Shown piece by piece: positions 54,234-54,819 of a DNA stretch of 54,819 bases (within the stretch, counting starts at the first letter, position 1; the number at the start of each line of letters is the position of its first letter). The stretch lies in assembly GCA_029433415.1 (NCBI GenBank), contig JAQTIA010000004.1:1-54819 (forward strand), written 5' to 3'. This stretch comes from Acetobacteraceae bacterium ESL0709. GTDB lineage: Bacteria; Pseudomonadota; Alphaproteobacteria; Acetobacterales; Acetobacteraceae. A program made the position numbers and the translations under genes. The notes under the pieces are model-generated. The model was given only the letters and a program-made list of their open reading frames with translations. It was not told the origin of the DNA and ran no database searches.

Positions 54234-54819
54234 CTAGCTAGGCAATATTAGTAATCTTTTTGCAAGGATTTGTGGGGTCAGATGTGCGAAGCCGGCGCCT
54301 ATGAGAGGAGAATAACTTCCATAAGTGAGACGTAATCCACATGCAGCAGCGCTGATAACACCACCGATGCGTCCTGATTGTTCTAGGCGACTAGCGACCA
54401 TAGATTGTGCACCATGTTTCCTGAAAGCGGCTGCAATATCACTTGATTCTTCTGGATCCATACCAGCGGGAATGACAAGGGATAGATCTGCTTGTGTCTT
54501 CTCTACGATTTCCATCATTTCTGTCATGCCAACCTTGGAATAGATACAAACCCCTGGCAAGTCGACTAATATAACACGTCTATCCCGGTCTTCAATTGTA
54601 GGCATCAGGCCGTGATAAGCCTGTATCAGTTCGACATCATATCCTTGAAGAATGGAAGCTAATTTTACGTAACTTCCTGGGTTTTTATCGCACGCAAGAA
54701 CAATCGGTTTTTTAATATGACCTTCTGATTGCTGCGCCTGTAAGGCGTAACGGGCAGCTAATTTGGCTAAAGTGAGTGTTTTTCCAGAGCCTGATGCACC
54801 TCCTAAAGCCATTGGTTTT
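54234..54819 (-). CDS. flhF: FlhF-like flagellar GTPase, catalytic part (continues at 242-1)
   Basis: Residues 81-275 of the FlhF-like protein that starts at 242. The Walker A/G1 motif GASGSGKT (joined residues 88-95) is followed by LTLAKLAARYAL, as in SRP-type GTPases. A G3-type motif VILVDLPG lies near residue 145. The fourth motif, normally TKLDE, reads SRLEQ, so nucleotide specificity or turnover may differ. The C-terminal end (ACGLRLTYGSYSPLIGAGFAHLTP) matches FlhF proteins. The frame begins upstream at base 242 and crosses the ends of the window, direct evidence of circularity. An internal ATG at 54812 is not the true start, because it lies just before the P-loop. Confidence 0.85.
   Translation of the reverse strand, partial: KPMALGGASGSGKTLTLAKLAARYALQAQQSEGHIKKPIVLACDKNPGSYVKLASILQGYDVELIQAYHGLMPTIEDRDRRVILVDLPGVCIYSKVGMTEMMEIVEKTQADLSLVIPAGMDPEESSDIAAAFRKHGAQSMVASRLEQSGRIGGVISAAACGLRLTYGSYSPLIGAGFAHLTPQILAKRLLILPS

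Overview
The 54,819-base window reads as a complete circular plasmid that carries almost a whole alphaproteobacterial flagellum. The key observation is at the ends. An FlhF-type GTPase reading frame runs leftward off base 1 (242-1) and resumes in the same frame at base 54,819 (54,819-54,234). Joined, it gives an uninterrupted 275-residue protein whose P-loop follows directly after the junction. The replicon has its own iteron origin and a RepA_C-type initiator (about 33.0-34.4 kb) and a ParA partition locus (19.8-21.2 kb). No rRNA, tRNA, CRISPR or chromosomal housekeeping gene was seen.

Host: FlaF, DUF1217, DUF6468, MotE-like proteins, FlmG-like TPR glycosyltransferases, a CtrA/FtcR-type regulator and an IS1031-like IS5 remnant all point to Alphaproteobacteria. 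The RepA family and the IS type suggest Acetobacteraceae. The DNA is AT-rich, roughly 40% G+C by eye, as in some insect-associated members such as Commensalibacter; that genus-level guess is weak.

Layout. 54.2 kb through the junction to 2.5 kb: flhF and flhA (-). 2.7-6.2 kb: three glycosyltransferases (+). 6.2-13.8 kb: lytic transglycosylase (-), flgI, flgJ, flgN-like, a lipoprotein (-), DUF1217, fliI, fliJ. 13.9-19.7 kb: a glycosyltransferase-like gene, motB, motA, fliK, flgD, flaF. 19.7-23.1 kb: parA and partner, a tiny hydrophobic ORF, a decayed IS5-family element and a serine recombinase. 23.2-28.3 kb (-): a proline-rich secreted protein, flgE, flhB, fliR, fliQ, fliE. 28.5-33.0 kb (+): a small orphan, a large TPR protein, flgB, flgC, a MotE-like gene. 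33.0-35.5 kb: origin, repA, and a response regulator with a degenerate receiver. 35.6-40.7 kb: fliL, fliM, DUF6468, flagellin, a TPR-glycosyltransferase. 40.7-44.5 kb (-): flgL, flgK, flgF. 44.8-54.2 kb (+): flgG, flgA, flgH, a bactofilin, a second MotE-like gene, a lipoprotein, fliF, fliG, fliH, fliN, fliO, fliP.

Together these encode the export apparatus (FlhA, FlhB, FliOPQR, FliHIJ), MS and C rings (FliF, FliG, FliM, FliN), rod, hook, P and L rings, hook-filament junction, one flagellin, and stators with accessory proteins. Not found: cap protein FliD, FlbT, FliX, FlbD, FliA/FlgM and any chemotaxis gene. The plasmid could plausibly supply the whole structure, with chemotactic control, some regulation and activated sugars coming from the chromosome.
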